Positions 1 through 10,664 of a stretch of DNA of 64,000 nt are shown one piece after another. A program made the position numbers and the translations under genes. The notes beneath the pieces were generated by a model that searched no databases, had not been told where the DNA came from, and saw only the letters and a list, made by a program, of their open reading frames with translations. Position 1 is the first letter of the stretch. Each line of letters opens with the position of its first letter. The stretch comes from Microlunatus kandeliicorticis (GTDB lineage: Bacteria > Actinomycetota > Actinomycetes > Propionibacteriales > Propionibacteriaceae): positions 1-64,000 of the forward strand of contig NZ_JACGWT010000004.1 in the NCBI RefSeq assembly GCF_014137855.1, read 5' to 3'.

Positions 1-201
1 CGTCGCCTTGTCGATCCCGGCCTCCACCAGCACCTCGCGGTCGAACCCGACGCCCTTGACCGTCTGCCCGTCGAAGTCCGGCCCGAGCCGGCGGAACGCC
101 TCGACGTTGACGTCGATCACCGCGACCGTGTGGCCGCGCTTCTCGAGGCCGCGGGCCAGGGTCGAGCCGACCCGGCCGCAGCCCATGATCACGATGTGCA
201 C
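1..201 (-). CDS. trkA: TrkA-type potassium uptake regulatory protein, N-terminal part (cut by window edge)
   Basis: Only the first 67 codons are inside the window; the gene runs off the left edge. The fragment begins with a GTG and reads as a Rossmann-fold RCK/TrkA-N domain: a hydrophobic beta strand, then the dinucleotide-binding glycine motif GCGRVGSTLA at residues 8-17, and a second strand ending in VIDVN near residue 31, where an acidic residue normally holds the NAD(H) ribose. TrkA-N proteins gate Trk/Ktr potassium channels on the cytoplasmic side of the membrane. It is divergent from the APC permease, an arrangement found in actinobacteria where two adjacent TrkA-like genes (ceoB, ceoC) sit next to this permease. 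Which of the two this is cannot be told from the fragment. The start is not preceded by a clear ribosome binding site. Confidence 0.85.
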   Translation of the reverse strand, partial: MHIVIMGCGRVGSTLARGLEKRGHTVAVIDVNVEAFRRLGPDFDGQTVKGVGFDREVLVEAGIDKAT

Positions 202-334
202 TCGGGCCCTCCTGGGGCGGTCGGCGGGCGGTCCTCGGGCGGTTCCCACATCACGGCTCCCGGCCGCGGGCGGCCGGTGGGGCGACGCTACTACGGGGCG
301 ACGGCCGTTGTCCTTCGCGCGTCCTCGCGCGGGC

Positions 335-340
335 TAGAGT
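335..340 (+). promoter_or_regulatory. -10 box of a leaderless promoter (APC permease)
   Basis: TAGAGT ends 8 bases before the GTG at 349, with no Shine-Dalgarno sequence between. Transcription would begin at or next to the start codon. No convincing -35 box is seen. Confidence 0.5.
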
Positions 341-348
341 TTCGGCTC

Positions 349-2358
349 GTGAGCCTGTCCGACGCGGCGAAGCGACTGCTGATCGGTCGCAAGCTGCGGA
401 GCGCCCAGCTGGGCGAGACGCTGCTGCCCAAGCGGATCGCCCTCCCGGTCTTCGCCTCGGACGCGCTCAGCTCGGTGGCCTACGCCCCCGACGAGATCCT
501 GCTGACCCTGTCGCTGGCCGGCGCAGCCGGGTTCGCCTTCAGCTGGAAGATCGCCATCGCCGTCGCGGTGGTGATGCTGGTGGTCGTCGCCTCCTACCGG
601 CAGAACGTCCACGCCTACCCCTCCGGCGGCGGGGACTACGAGGTGGCCACGGTCAACCTCGGGCCGAACGCCGGGCTGACCGTGGCCAGCGCGCTGCTGG
701 TCGACTACGTGCTCACGGTGGCCGTCTCGATCAGCTCGGGGGTGCAGAACGCCAAGGCGGTGCTGCCGTTCATCGACGGCCACGAGGCGCTGATCGCCTC
801 GGTCGCGGTGCTGATCTTGATGGCGCTCAACCTCCGCGGCGTCCGCGAGTCGGGCACGCTGTTCGCCATCCCGACCTACTGCTTCATGGCCGGCGTGCTG
901 CTGATGACCGGCTGGGGGCTGTTCCGGATCTTCGTGCTCGGCGACCAGGTGACCGCCGACAGCGCCAAGTACGGGGTGCAGGGCGACCCGCGCTACACCG
1001 CGATGACCGGCTTCTTCATGGTCGCGCTGCTGGCGCGGACGTTCTCGTCGGGCTGTGCGGCCCTGACCGGGGTCGAGGCCATCTCCAACGGCGTCCCGGC
1101 CTTCAAGAAGCCGAAGAGCAAGAACGCCGCCACCACCCTGCTGCTGCTCGGCGTGGTGGCCATCACCATGCTGCTCGGCGTCATCACCCTGGCCAACCTG
1201 ACCGGGCTCAAGCTGGTCGACGCGCCCTACTCGCACTACACGCTCGACGGCCGCCGGGTCGACGTGGTCGAGCAGACCGCGATCGGCCAGCTCGCGCACG
1301 CGGTGTTCTCCGGCTTCACCCCGGGCGTGATCTTCGTGGTCGCCGCCACCGCGGTGATCCTGTTCCTGGCCGCCAATACCGCCTTCAACGGCTTCCCGGT
1401 GCTCGGCTCGATCCTGGCCCGGGACGGCTACCTGCCGCGCCAGCTGCACACCCGCGGCGACCGGCTGGCCTACAGCAACGGCATCGTGCTGCTGGCCTTC
1501 TTCGCCATCGTGTTGATCGTCAGCTTCGACGCCCAGGTGACCGCGCTCATCCAGCTCTACGTGGTCGGGGTGTTCGTCTCCTTCACCACCAGCCAGACCG
1601 GCATGCTGCGACACTGGACCCGGCTGCTCAAGACCGAGCAGGACCCGCTGGTCCGCCGCCGGATGCTCCGCTCCCGGGTGATCAACGGGATCGGCCTGAC
1701 CATGACCGGCACCGTGCTGATCATCGTGCTGCTGAGCAAGTTCCTCCAGGGCGCCTACATCGCGATCATCGCCATGGTGGTGATCTTCGTGCTGATGAAG
1801 CTGATCCGGCGCCACTACGACAACGTGGCCAAGGAGACGGCCTGGGAGCCCACGGCCGACAAGATGCTGCCCAGCCGGGTGCACGCGGTGGTGCTGGTCA
1901 GCAAGCTGCACAAGCCGACGCTGCGCGCGCTGGCCTTCGCCAAGGCCTCCCGGCCGAGCACCCTCGAGGCGATCACCGTCGACGTGGACACCGAGGAGAC
2001 CGAGAAGCTGACCAAGGTCTGGGAGGAAGCGGGGCTGTCCATTCCGCTCAAGGTCGTCGCCTCGCCGTACCGGGAGGTGACCAACCCGGTGCTCGACTAC
2101 GTCAAGAGCCTGCGCAGCGAGAACCCGCGCGACGTGGTCACCGTCTACATCCCCGAGTACGTGGTCGGGCACTGGTGGGAGCAGATCCTGCACAACCAGA
2201 GCGCGCTGCGGCTCAAGGGCCGGCTGCTGTTCACCCCGGGGGTGATGGTCACCTCGGTGCCCTTCCTGCTGGCCTCCTCGGGCAAGGCGGAGCAGCGCTT
2301 CGAGCGCTCCGACCTGAGCGACCAGGTGCGGCGCAGCAACTTCACCACCCGCACGTGA
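349..2358 (+). CDS. APC-superfamily amino acid permease
   Basis: A 669-residue inner-membrane transporter of the amino acid-polyamine-organocation superfamily. The first about 470 residues hold roughly twelve hydrophobic helices, starting after a cytoplasmic lead that contains SDALSSVAYAPDEI, a signature of the long KUP-like actinobacterial APC permeases; the last 200 residues are a soluble cytoplasmic domain. Length agrees with the family (about 650). The reading frame is open upstream to 130, but GTG at 349 is preferred because a -10 box sits 8 bases before it and because earlier residues look like translated intergenic DNA. It overlaps the next gene by 4 bases (GTGA), so the two are probably translationally coupled. 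Substrate unknown; the neighbouring TrkA gene leaves open a link to cation balance, but that is inference. Confidence 0.9.
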   Translation: MSLSDAAKRLLIGRKLRSAQLGETLLPKRIALPVFASDALSSVAYAPDEILLTLSLAGAAGFAFSWKIAIAVAVVMLVVVASYRQNVHAYPSGGGDYEVATVNLGPNAGLTVASALLVDYVLTVAVSISSGVQNAKAVLPFIDGHEALIASVAVLILMALNLRGVRESGTLFAIPTYCFMAGVLLMTGWGLFRIFVLGDQVTADSAKYGVQGDPRYTAMTGFFMVALLARTFSSGCAALTGVEAISNGVPAFKKPKSKNAATTLLLLGVVAITMLLGVITLANLTGLKLVDAPYSHYTLDGRRVDVVEQTAIGQLAHAVFSGFTPGVIFVVAATAVILFLAANTAFNGFPVLGSILARDGYLPRQLHTRGDRLAYSNGIVLLAFFAIVLIVSFDAQVTALIQLYVVGVFVSFTTSQTGMLRHWTRLLKTEQDPLVRRRMLRSRVINGIGLTMTGTVLIIVLLSKFLQGAYIAIIAMVVIFVLMKLIRRHYDNVAKETAWEPTADKMLPSRVHAVVLVSKLHKPTLRALAFAKASRPSTLEAITVDVDTEETEKLTKVWEEAGLSIPLKVVASPYREVTNPVLDYVKSLRSENPRDVVTVYIPEYVVGHWWEQILHNQSALRLKGRLLFTPGVMVTSVPFLLASSGKAEQRFERSDLSDQVRRSNFTTRT

Positions 2359-3581
2359 CCGCGGCACCCGGCGAGGGCGTCGGGGCGACCTTCGAGGTCG
2401 AGGTCGGCCCGGTCGCCCACGGCGGCCACTGCGTGGCCCGGCACCAGGGCCGGGTGGTCTTCGTCCGGCACGCGCTGCCCGGCGAGCGGGTCCGGGTGCA
2501 AATCACCGACACCGGCCACGACCGGTTCTGGCGCGGCGACGCGGTCGAGGTGCTCGACCCCGACCCGGACCGGGTCACCCCGCCGTGCCCGGTGGCCGGG
2601 CCCGGCGGCTGCGGCGGCTGCGACCTCCAGCATGCGGCCCCGGCGGCCCAGCGACGCCTCAAGGCGGCCGTGCTCGCCGAGCAGCTGACCCGGCTCGGCG
2701 GTCTCGACGTCGACCGGCTGGTCGAGGCCGCGGTCTGGTCGGGGACCGTCGACGCGCTGCCCGACCCGCCGGGCGCGCCCGGGGAGGGCCTCGGCTGGCG
2801 CACCCGGGTGCACTACCGCGCCGACGCCGAGGGCCGTCCGGCGATGCTCGCGCACCGCAGTCACGAGCTGGTGCCGTTGCCCGCCGAGGGCTGCCGGATC
2901 GCGGTGCCCGAGCTGGCCCGTCCTCCGCACGCGCCCGCCGAGGGGGTCCGGCCGAGCACCGGTCCGGCGGTCTGGGGCGTCGGCGCGCCCGACGGCCGGA
3001 TCGTCGAGGAGGTCGGCGGAGGGCGGTTCGGGTTGGCCGCGGCGGGCTTCTGGCAGGTGCACCCGGCCGCGGCGGCGCTGTTGCAGCGGACCGTGGTCAC
3101 GGCGCTCGACCCGCAACCGGGGGAGAGCGCCCTCGATCTCTACTGCGGCGTCGGGTTGTTCGCCGCCGGGCTGCTGGCCGCCGGGTGCGACCCGGTGGCC
3201 GGCGTGGAGGCCTCCCGGGCGGCGGTCGACGACGCGCGCGCCAACCTGGCCGCGGCCGCCGGCGCCGACCAGGCGCCGGCGGTCCGCCTGGTGGCCGGTC
3301 GGGTCGACCGGGCGCTCGGACGTCGGGGCGGCCCGCTCGACCGGCGCTGGGACCTGGTCGTGCTCGACCCGCCGCGTTCCGGCGCGGGCCGTGCGGTGGT
3401 CGAGCAGGTGGTCGCCCGGCGGCCGCGGGCGGTCGGCTACGTCGCCTGCGACCCGGCCGCACTGGGCCGCGACCTGGCCACCTTCGCCCGGCTCGGTTAC
3501 CGGCTCGCCGGGCTGCGGGCGTTCGACCTGTTCCCGATGACCCAGCACCTCGAGGCGGTCGCCACGCTGGTCCGCGACTGA
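2355..3581 (+). CDS. TRAM-domain class I SAM-dependent RNA methyltransferase (RlmD/TrmA type)
   Basis: 408 residues. An N-terminal TRAM RNA-binding domain (about residues 8-60) is followed by a cysteine cluster (CPVAGPGGCGGC with LQH after it, near residue 80), which in RlmD/RumA ligates a 4Fe-4S cluster, and a C-terminal Rossmann methyltransferase domain with the SAM motif DLYCGVGLFA, the DPPRSGAG motif and the catalytic-cysteine motif YVACDPAALGRDL. Enzymes of this family make 5-methyluridine in rRNA or tRNA; which base is modified here cannot be read from the sequence. The GTG start is chosen because it overlaps the permease stop (GTGA). The order permease-methyltransferase is conserved in actinobacteria (compare Rv2690c-Rv2689c, from memory). 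Confidence 0.88.
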   Translation: MTAAPGEGVGATFEVEVGPVAHGGHCVARHQGRVVFVRHALPGERVRVQITDTGHDRFWRGDAVEVLDPDPDRVTPPCPVAGPGGCGGCDLQHAAPAAQRRLKAAVLAEQLTRLGGLDVDRLVEAAVWSGTVDALPDPPGAPGEGLGWRTRVHYRADAEGRPAMLAHRSHELVPLPAEGCRIAVPELARPPHAPAEGVRPSTGPAVWGVGAPDGRIVEEVGGGRFGLAAAGFWQVHPAAAALLQRTVVTALDPQPGESALDLYCGVGLFAAGLLAAGCDPVAGVEASRAAVDDARANLAAAAGADQAPAVRLVAGRVDRALGRRGGPLDRRWDLVVLDPPRSGAGRAVVEQVVARRPRAVGYVACDPAALGRDLATFARLGYRLAGLRAFDLFPMTQHLEAVATLVRD

Positions 3582-3620
3582 GCACCCGGCGTGCGCGACC
3601 CGTTCTCGCGGGCGCCCCTC

Positions 3621-3706
3621 GATCCCTCGTGCAGCGATCCCTCGTGCAGCGATCCCTCGTGCAGCGATCCCTCGTGCAGCGATCTCTCGTGCAGCGATCT
3701 CTCGTG
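3621..3706. repeat. 15-bp tandem repeat, five full copies plus one partial
   Basis: The unit GATCCCTCGTGCAGC occurs four times exactly (3621-3680), once with a C-to-T change at the fifth base (3681-3695), and a final 11-base partial copy carries the same change (3696-3706). It lies 39 bases after the methyltransferase stop and 109 bases before the next start. The unit length is a multiple of three, but no plausible gene spans it. Near-identity of copies suggests recent expansion by slippage. Confidence 0.95.
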
Positions 3707-3815
3707 ACCCAATCGTTGTGCCGGTACCCCGGAGGCGCGCCGATCCGGTGTTACGGTCGTGGCGCGTGTGACCGGACGCATCCGGGCCGGCCGGCCCGCG
3801 AGAAGGAGACGCACC

Positions 3816-4109
3816 GTGGGACCGCTGCGCGAGACCGACCAGACCTCCTGGTGGACGACACCGTCGGGGGCTCCGGCGACCGACGGGATCCCGGCCCCGG
3901 CCGTCGGTCCGGTGACCGGTCCGCTGATCGGTCCTGTGGTCGATCCGGCGCCCGGGACGCGCGCGCCGCAGCCGAGCGCCGCCGAGCTGGCCGCGCTGGT
4001 CCGTGGACCGGTCGCGCGGACCGAGATCGACCCGGGCTCGTGGGGTCTGCTGCTGGTTCCGGTCATCGTCTCGGTCGCGCTGGTCGTGGCCGTCTGGCTG
4101 GCGTTCTGA
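3816..4109 (+). CDS. Small C-tail-anchored membrane protein of unknown function
   Basis: 97 residues. The N-terminal 70 residues are low complexity, rich in Pro, Gly, Ala and Thr with repeated GPV/GPL elements, and look disordered; the last 24 residues form one hydrophobic helix, so the protein would be inserted by its C-terminus with the N-terminal part in the cytoplasm. The GTG at 3816 is chosen over the in-frame ATG at 3759 because AGAAGGAGAC lies just upstream as a ribosome binding site. The next gene starts 10 bases after its stop, so the two may be co-transcribed. I do not recognise the family. Confidence 0.6.
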   Translation: MGPLRETDQTSWWTTPSGAPATDGIPAPAVGPVTGPLIGPVVDPAPGTRAPQPSAAELAALVRGPVARTEIDPGSWGLLLVPVIVSVALVVAVWLAF

Positions 4110-4119
4110 GGGCGGGCCG

Positions 4120-4830
4120 GTGCGCGCCGCACGGATCTTCCACACGCTGACCGCCGCGGTCGGCCTCCTCGCCATCGTCGTCCAGCTGGTGCTGGTCTTC
4201 GTCGGCTCGAAGGTGCTGATCAGCGAGCCGCTGGGCCTGGGGCCGCGGCTCGGGCAGTTCTTCGGCTACTTCACCATCCAGTCCAACCTGCTGGCCGCGT
4301 TCACCGCGCTGAGCCTGGCCCTGCGCCCGGACCGGGACGGTCCGGTCTGGCGGGTGGTGCGGATCGACGCGGTGCTCGGGATGACCGTGACCGGCCTGGT
4401 GCACTGGTTCCTGCTCCGCCCGCTGCTGCACCTCGAGGGGCTGGCCTGGGCCACCGACAAGCTGCTGCACGTGGTCGCGCCGCTGCTGATCGTCGTCGGC
4501 TGGCTGGTCTTCGGGCCGCGACCGCGGCTGACCCTCCGGGTGCTCGGGCTGGCGCTGATCTGGCCGATCCTCTGGCTGGTGGTGATCCTGCTGCAGGCCC
4601 AGGCCACCGGCTGGTACCCCTACCCGTTCCTCAACCTGGGCGTCCGCGGTGGCGCCGCGGTGGCCGCCACCTGTCTCGGGGTCACGGTGTTGTTCCTCGT
4701 GCTCGAGGCGCTGGCCCTGCTCGGCGACCGACGGCTGCCCCGCCCGCCCGGGGCGAGACCGTCGGCCCCGGCGGCCGATCCGGCTGGCAGCATGTCCGGG
4801 CGTGAGCAGGGGGTCGGACGCGCCGGGTGA
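4120..4830 (+). CDS. Pr6Pr-family six-helix membrane protein
   Basis: 236 residues with six hydrophobic helices spaced along residues 5-205. The motif GYFTIQSNLL in the first loop, the HWFLLRPLLHL stretch in the middle and the LLHVVAPLL helix are typical of the actinobacterial Pr6Pr membrane proteins (related to the FAR-17a/AIG1 group), whose biochemical role is not established. The C-terminal tail is Pro/Arg-rich and soluble. The GTG at 4120 directly follows the previous gene; the longer frame to 4003 overlaps that gene and is not used. Its 3' end overlaps the start of the exporter gene by 29 bases. Confidence 0.75.
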   Translation: MRAARIFHTLTAAVGLLAIVVQLVLVFVGSKVLISEPLGLGPRLGQFFGYFTIQSNLLAAFTALSLALRPDRDGPVWRVVRIDAVLGMTVTGLVHWFLLRPLLHLEGLAWATDKLLHVVAPLLIVVGWLVFGPRPRLTLRVLGLALIWPILWLVVILLQAQATGWYPYPFLNLGVRGGAAVAATCLGVTVLFLVLEALALLGDRRLPRPPGARPSAPAADPAGSMSGREQGVGRAG

Positions 4831-6277
4831 CCCGCCCGGCCCGGAGCGGGTCGGCGACCCCGTCCCGCCCGACGCCGGGGAGACCGACCCCCGGGAAGCG
4901 GCGCTGGCCGAGCGCCGGATCACCGAGGTGCTCGACCTCTGCCTGCGGACCGGCGAGCTGCTGCTCTCCAACGGCGCCGGCGCCGCGGACGTCGCGGTCA
5001 CCATGGACTCGCTGGCCCGGCACTTCGGCCTCCGCAACGCCGAGATCGACGTCACCTTCATCAGCCTGTCGATGGGCTACGCCGCGCCCGACGGCCCGTC
5101 CGCCTCGCTGATCCGGCAGGTCAAGCGCCGCACCGTCGACTTCGACGAGCTGACCAGCACCGACCACCTGGTCGCCGACATCCTCACCGACGACCTCGAC
5201 CTGGCCGAGGCCCGCCGCCGGGTCACCCGGATCGGCAGCACCGGGCGCCGCCGGTCCCGCTGGGCGGTCAACGCCGGGTGGGCCGCGATGTGCGCCGGGG
5301 TGGCGCTGGTGCTCGGCGGGAACCTGGTCGTGGTGCTGACCGCGCTGCTTGCGGGGGCGGTGATCGAGCAGGGCCAGCAGCTGCTCGACCGGCGCCGGCT
5401 GCCGACCTTCTACCAGCAGGTGCTCGGCGGGTTCGTGGCCATGGTCTTCGCGGTCGCGGTGTCCTATCTCGGGCTCGGCGCCGACCCCACGCTGGTGGTC
5501 AGCGCCAACATCGTGATGCTGCTCTCCGGCGTCGGGTTCATGGGCGCGCTCCAGGACGCGCTGACCGGCTACTACCTGACCAGCACCGCCCGGCTGCTCG
5601 AGGTGATCCTGTCCACCGCCGGGATCATCGCCGGGGTCGCGGCCGGGCTGGCGCTGGCCCGGCTGATCGGCGCCCCGGTCGAGCAGCTCAGCCCGACCCT
5701 GGACACCCCGCTCTCGGTGGTCGCGCTGGTGGTCGGCGCGGCGCTCGCCGCCGTCGGGTTCGGCTACGCCTCCCGGGCCCGGAAGGGGGTGCTGGCTCCG
5801 ATCGGGGCGCTCGGCGCCGGGGCGGTGCTGCTGGCGAGGCTGCTCGACGAGGTCGGGGTCGGCCGGGTGTTCGGGGTCGCCGCGGCGGCCTTCCTGGTCG
5901 GGCTGGTCGCCTATCCGGTGGCGCGCCGGTTCCGGGTTCCACCGCTGGTCGTCGTGATCTCCTCGGTGGTGGCCCTGCTGCCCGGCCTGACCATCTACCG
6001 CGGGCTCACCCTGGTCGGCACCGGCCGGACCAGCGCCGCCACCGGGGGCATCGGGCCCGCGCAGGACGTCGCCACCGGGATCCTCAACATGGTGCTGGCC
6101 GGCTCGATCGCGCTCGCCCTGGCCGCCGGGGTGATCCTCGGTGAGTACGTCGCCCAGCCGCTGACCACCGAGGTGCGCCGGCTGGAGCGCCGGTTCAGCG
6201 GACCGCGGCTGGTCGGGCCGATCCGCTGGCAGGCCGTCCGGCGGCCCCGGCGCGGCGGCTCGTCCCCGCGACCCTGA
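4802..6277 (+). CDS. Threonine/serine exporter family protein (ThrE-like)
   Basis: 491 residues. The N-terminal half (about residues 35-270) fits the DUF1212 domain: a soluble region with the motifs GAADVAVTM and SLSMGY, followed by membrane helices; the C-terminal half is a second helical domain of the DUF3815 type, with LPGLTIYRGL near its end. Corynebacterium ThrE, the founding member, exports L-threonine and L-serine, and has both halves in one chain as here. The start at 4802 is the first GTG that leaves a typical short acidic N-terminus; it lies inside the end of the preceding gene. Substrate assignment is by family only. Confidence 0.85.
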   Translation: MSRGSDAPGDPPGPERVGDPVPPDAGETDPREAALAERRITEVLDLCLRTGELLLSNGAGAADVAVTMDSLARHFGLRNAEIDVTFISLSMGYAAPDGPSASLIRQVKRRTVDFDELTSTDHLVADILTDDLDLAEARRRVTRIGSTGRRRSRWAVNAGWAAMCAGVALVLGGNLVVVLTALLAGAVIEQGQQLLDRRRLPTFYQQVLGGFVAMVFAVAVSYLGLGADPTLVVSANIVMLLSGVGFMGALQDALTGYYLTSTARLLEVILSTAGIIAGVAAGLALARLIGAPVEQLSPTLDTPLSVVALVVGAALAAVGFGYASRARKGVLAPIGALGAGAVLLARLLDEVGVGRVFGVAAAAFLVGLVAYPVARRFRVPPLVVVISSVVALLPGLTIYRGLTLVGTGRTSAATGGIGPAQDVATGILNMVLAGSIALALAAGVILGEYVAQPLTTEVRRLERRFSGPRLVGPIRWQAVRRPRRGGSSPRP

Positions 6278-6301
6278 CCCTGCCCCACGCCACCCCGCGG
6301 G

Positions 6302-7276
6302 TCACCGGGCGACGGTGCGGAAGCCGGCGTTGCCCATCGACGAGTCCGGGGTGTTCTGCGACCGGGCGGCGTTGCGGTAGCGGTTGCAGTAGGAGTCGTG
6401 GCACAGGTAGGAGCCGCCGCGGAGCACCCGGCGGTCGCCGTTGCGCGGGCCGGTCGGGTTCCGTCGCGGTGAGGCGGCGTAGTAGCGCGGGCCGTACCAG
6501 TCCGCGCACCACTCCCAGACGTTGCCGACGGTCTGCCACAGGCCGTACCCGTTCGGGGCGTAGCTGCGCACCGGCGCGGTGGTCAGCCAGCCGTCGGCGC
6601 GGCTGTTGGTGGCCGGGAACCGGCCCTGCCAGATGTTGCACCGCCAGGCCGGCCGCTCGCCGTCGTGGTCGAGCAGCTCGTCACCCCACGGGTAGCGGGC
6701 GCCCTCCAGCCCACCGCGCGAGGCCCGCTCCCACTCCGCCTCGGTGGGCAGCCGCCGCCCGGCCCAGTCGGCGTAGGCGACCGCGTCGTTCCAGCTGACG
6801 TGGGTGACCGGGTGGTCGCCGATCCCCTCCAGCGACGAGCGCGGACCGGCCGGGTGCGCCCAGTCGGCGCCGCGGACGCCGTACCACCACGGCGTCCCCG
6901 TGGCCGGGCCCATCACGTCGGCCCGGTCGGCCGCGACCACGAGGTGGAAGACCGCCGAGTAGCCGAAGCGCTCGGCCTCGGTCCGGTAGCCGGTGGCGGC
7001 GACGAAGGCCGCGAAGGCGTCGTTGGTCACGCTGGAGGCGTCGATCGTGAAGCGGTCGAGCTCGACCGGGTGCACCGGTCCCTCCCCGTCGTCGGGACGG
7101 CCGTCGCCGTGCGCGTCGCCCATGGCGAACGTCCCGGGGGGCACCGTCACCTGCTCGATCGGGTGCGCCGGCGTCCCGGCCACGGACGCTGCGGACGTCG
7201 GCTCGGCGCCGTCCGGGACCGGCGCGCGCGGGTCGCGGCCGGGGGAGCAGCAGGCGGGTGCGGGGTCGGACGGCAC
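6302..7276 (-). CDS. Formylglycine-generating enzyme (SUMF1/FGE family)
   Basis: 324 residues, similar in length to the Streptomyces enzyme. It oxidises the cysteine of a CxPxR motif in sulfatases to C-alpha-formylglycine using copper and oxygen. The fold is a single FGE-sulfatase domain from about residue 40; RLPTEAEWE, GNVWEWCADW and the copper-binding/catalytic pair Cys292 and Cys297 in GGSYLCHDSYCNRYR are intact, which separates true FGE from EgtB and other relatives. The chain ends GFRTVAR, without the cysteine many family members have after GFR. Unusually, residues 10-14 read CSPGR and so match the enzyme's own substrate motif. No sulfatase gene is in the window. The GTG start lies 6 bases after a -10 box, so the mRNA is probably leaderless. 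It converges with the exporter gene, the stops being 24 bases apart. Confidence 0.92.
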   Translation of the reverse strand: MPSDPAPACCSPGRDPRAPVPDGAEPTSAASVAGTPAHPIEQVTVPPGTFAMGDAHGDGRPDDGEGPVHPVELDRFTIDASSVTNDAFAAFVAATGYRTEAERFGYSAVFHLVVAADRADVMGPATGTPWWYGVRGADWAHPAGPRSSLEGIGDHPVTHVSWNDAVAYADWAGRRLPTEAEWERASRGGLEGARYPWGDELLDHDGERPAWRCNIWQGRFPATNSRADGWLTTAPVRSYAPNGYGLWQTVGNVWEWCADWYGPRYYAASPRRNPTGPRNGDRRVLRGGSYLCHDSYCNRYRNAARSQNTPDSSMGNAGFRTVAR

Positions 7277-7282
7277 GGCCCC

Positions 7283-7288
7283 AACCTA
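7283..7288 (-). promoter_or_regulatory. -10 box of a leaderless promoter (FGE gene)
   Basis: Read on the minus strand this is TAGGTT, 6 bases before the GTG at 7276. No ribosome binding site lies between. Confidence 0.5.
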
Positions 7289-7383
7289 GGACGCGTCCGT
7301 CGCCGCCGCCGTCGGGGTTAGGTCAGCCTCACCGGTGGTCCGGGGTCCGCGCGTGACAGGCTCGACGGCGACGACAGGCGTGA

Positions 7384-7401
7384 TATCTTGACGTCAAGAT
7401 A
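7384..7401. promoter_or_regulatory. Perfect 18-bp palindrome, probable operator of aconitase
   Basis: TATCTTGACGTCAAGATA is a perfect inverted repeat centred 35 bases before the acnA ATG. It contains TTGACG and so may overlap a promoter element. In Streptomyces the aconitase gene is controlled by the MarR-family regulator TamR through a palindrome; this site could be the equivalent, but the link is from memory and the regulator is not in the window. Confidence 0.75.
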
Positions 7402-7426
7402 CTTTGGCGAACAGTGCGGAGGGCGG

Positions 7427-10216
<2,790 letters not shown>

Positions 10217-10237
10217 CACAGGCCGCCCGAGAACAGC

Positions 10238-10271
10238 GATGCCCCGGGGACCGAACGGTCCCCGGGGCATC
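10238..10271 (+). terminator. Rho-independent-type hairpin after acnA
   Basis: A perfect 15-bp stem (10238-10252 with 10257-10271) closed by the loop GAAC. No T-run follows, as is normal in high-GC actinobacteria. Confidence 0.8.
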
Positions 10272-10291
10272 GTCGCGTCGGCCCCCACGGT

Positions 10292-10336
10292 GCCTGAGCC
10301 CGTCGGCCCCACCGCGCCCTGAGCCTGTCGAAGGGC
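10292..10336. repeat. Dispersed 21-bp hairpin element, locus A
   Basis: One intact copy at 10316-10336 with arms GCCCT and AGGGC around GAGCCTGTCGA, preceded by a degenerate copy at 10292-10308. It lies between the convergent acnA and the small acidic ORF. Confidence 0.85.
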
Positions 10337-10338
10337 GG

Positions 10339-10638
10339 TCAGGCCGGGTCCTCCTCGGCGGCCGCCTGCTCGCCGGCGGTGAGCCGCTCGTCCTCCTGCG
10401 AGACGCCCTCGAGCGGGTCCGAGGGCAGCGCGTCCGGCACCGCCGACCGCGCGTCGTCGATTGCCTCCTGCGCCCGGTCCAGAGCGCCGCCGTCCGTCGT
10501 CTCCGGTCGGTCGCCCGTGGTCTGCTCGTCGCCCTCGGTGGGCTGGTCCTGGTCGTCGGCCACCGCCGCCTCCTCGTCTCGTTCCGCCGGCTCTCGTCCC
10601 GCTGCCGAGCCGTCATCGTCGCACTGCATCATGATCAC
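10339..10638 (-). CDS. Small acidic protein of unknown function
   Basis: 99 residues, dominated by Asp, Glu, Ala and Gln, with no hydrophobic segment; it looks intrinsically disordered and soluble. The central stretch (ALDRAQEAIDDARSAVP) could form one amphipathic helix. Start choice is uncertain: GTG at 10638 or the ATG pair at 10632/10629; none has a purine-rich ribosome binding site. The composition and codon use fit a real actinobacterial gene, but no family is recognised, so this call rests on the open frame alone. Its stop lies just beyond the dispersed repeat. Confidence 0.45.
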   Translation of the reverse strand: MIMMQCDDDGSAAGREPAERDEEAAVADDQDQPTEGDEQTTGDRPETTDGGALDRAQEAIDDARSAVPDALPSDPLEGVSQEDERLTAGEQAAAEEDPA

Positions 10639-10664
10639 CAGCGGACGGGGAGGGGAGCGGAGCG

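Noticed and set aside
334-2367. 677-residue open frame antisense to the APC permease
   Set aside because: Its His/Gln/Gly/Asp-rich composition is that of the reverse frame of GC-rich coding DNA; the permease on the plus strand has clear motifs.
3621-3706. Possible short CRISPR array
   Set aside because: The 15-bp units are contiguous with no spacers, and there are no cas genes.
3497-4132. Minus-strand frame in which the 15-bp repeat would encode a five-residue peptide repeat
   Set aside because: No ribosome binding site, poor composition outside the repeat, and it overlaps the better-supported small membrane protein gene.
6275-6304. Inverted repeat made by the two convergent stop regions of the exporter and FGE genes
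   Set aside because: Only 6 bases pair (TGACCC/GGGTCA), mostly because both ends carry stop codons; too weak for a terminator call.
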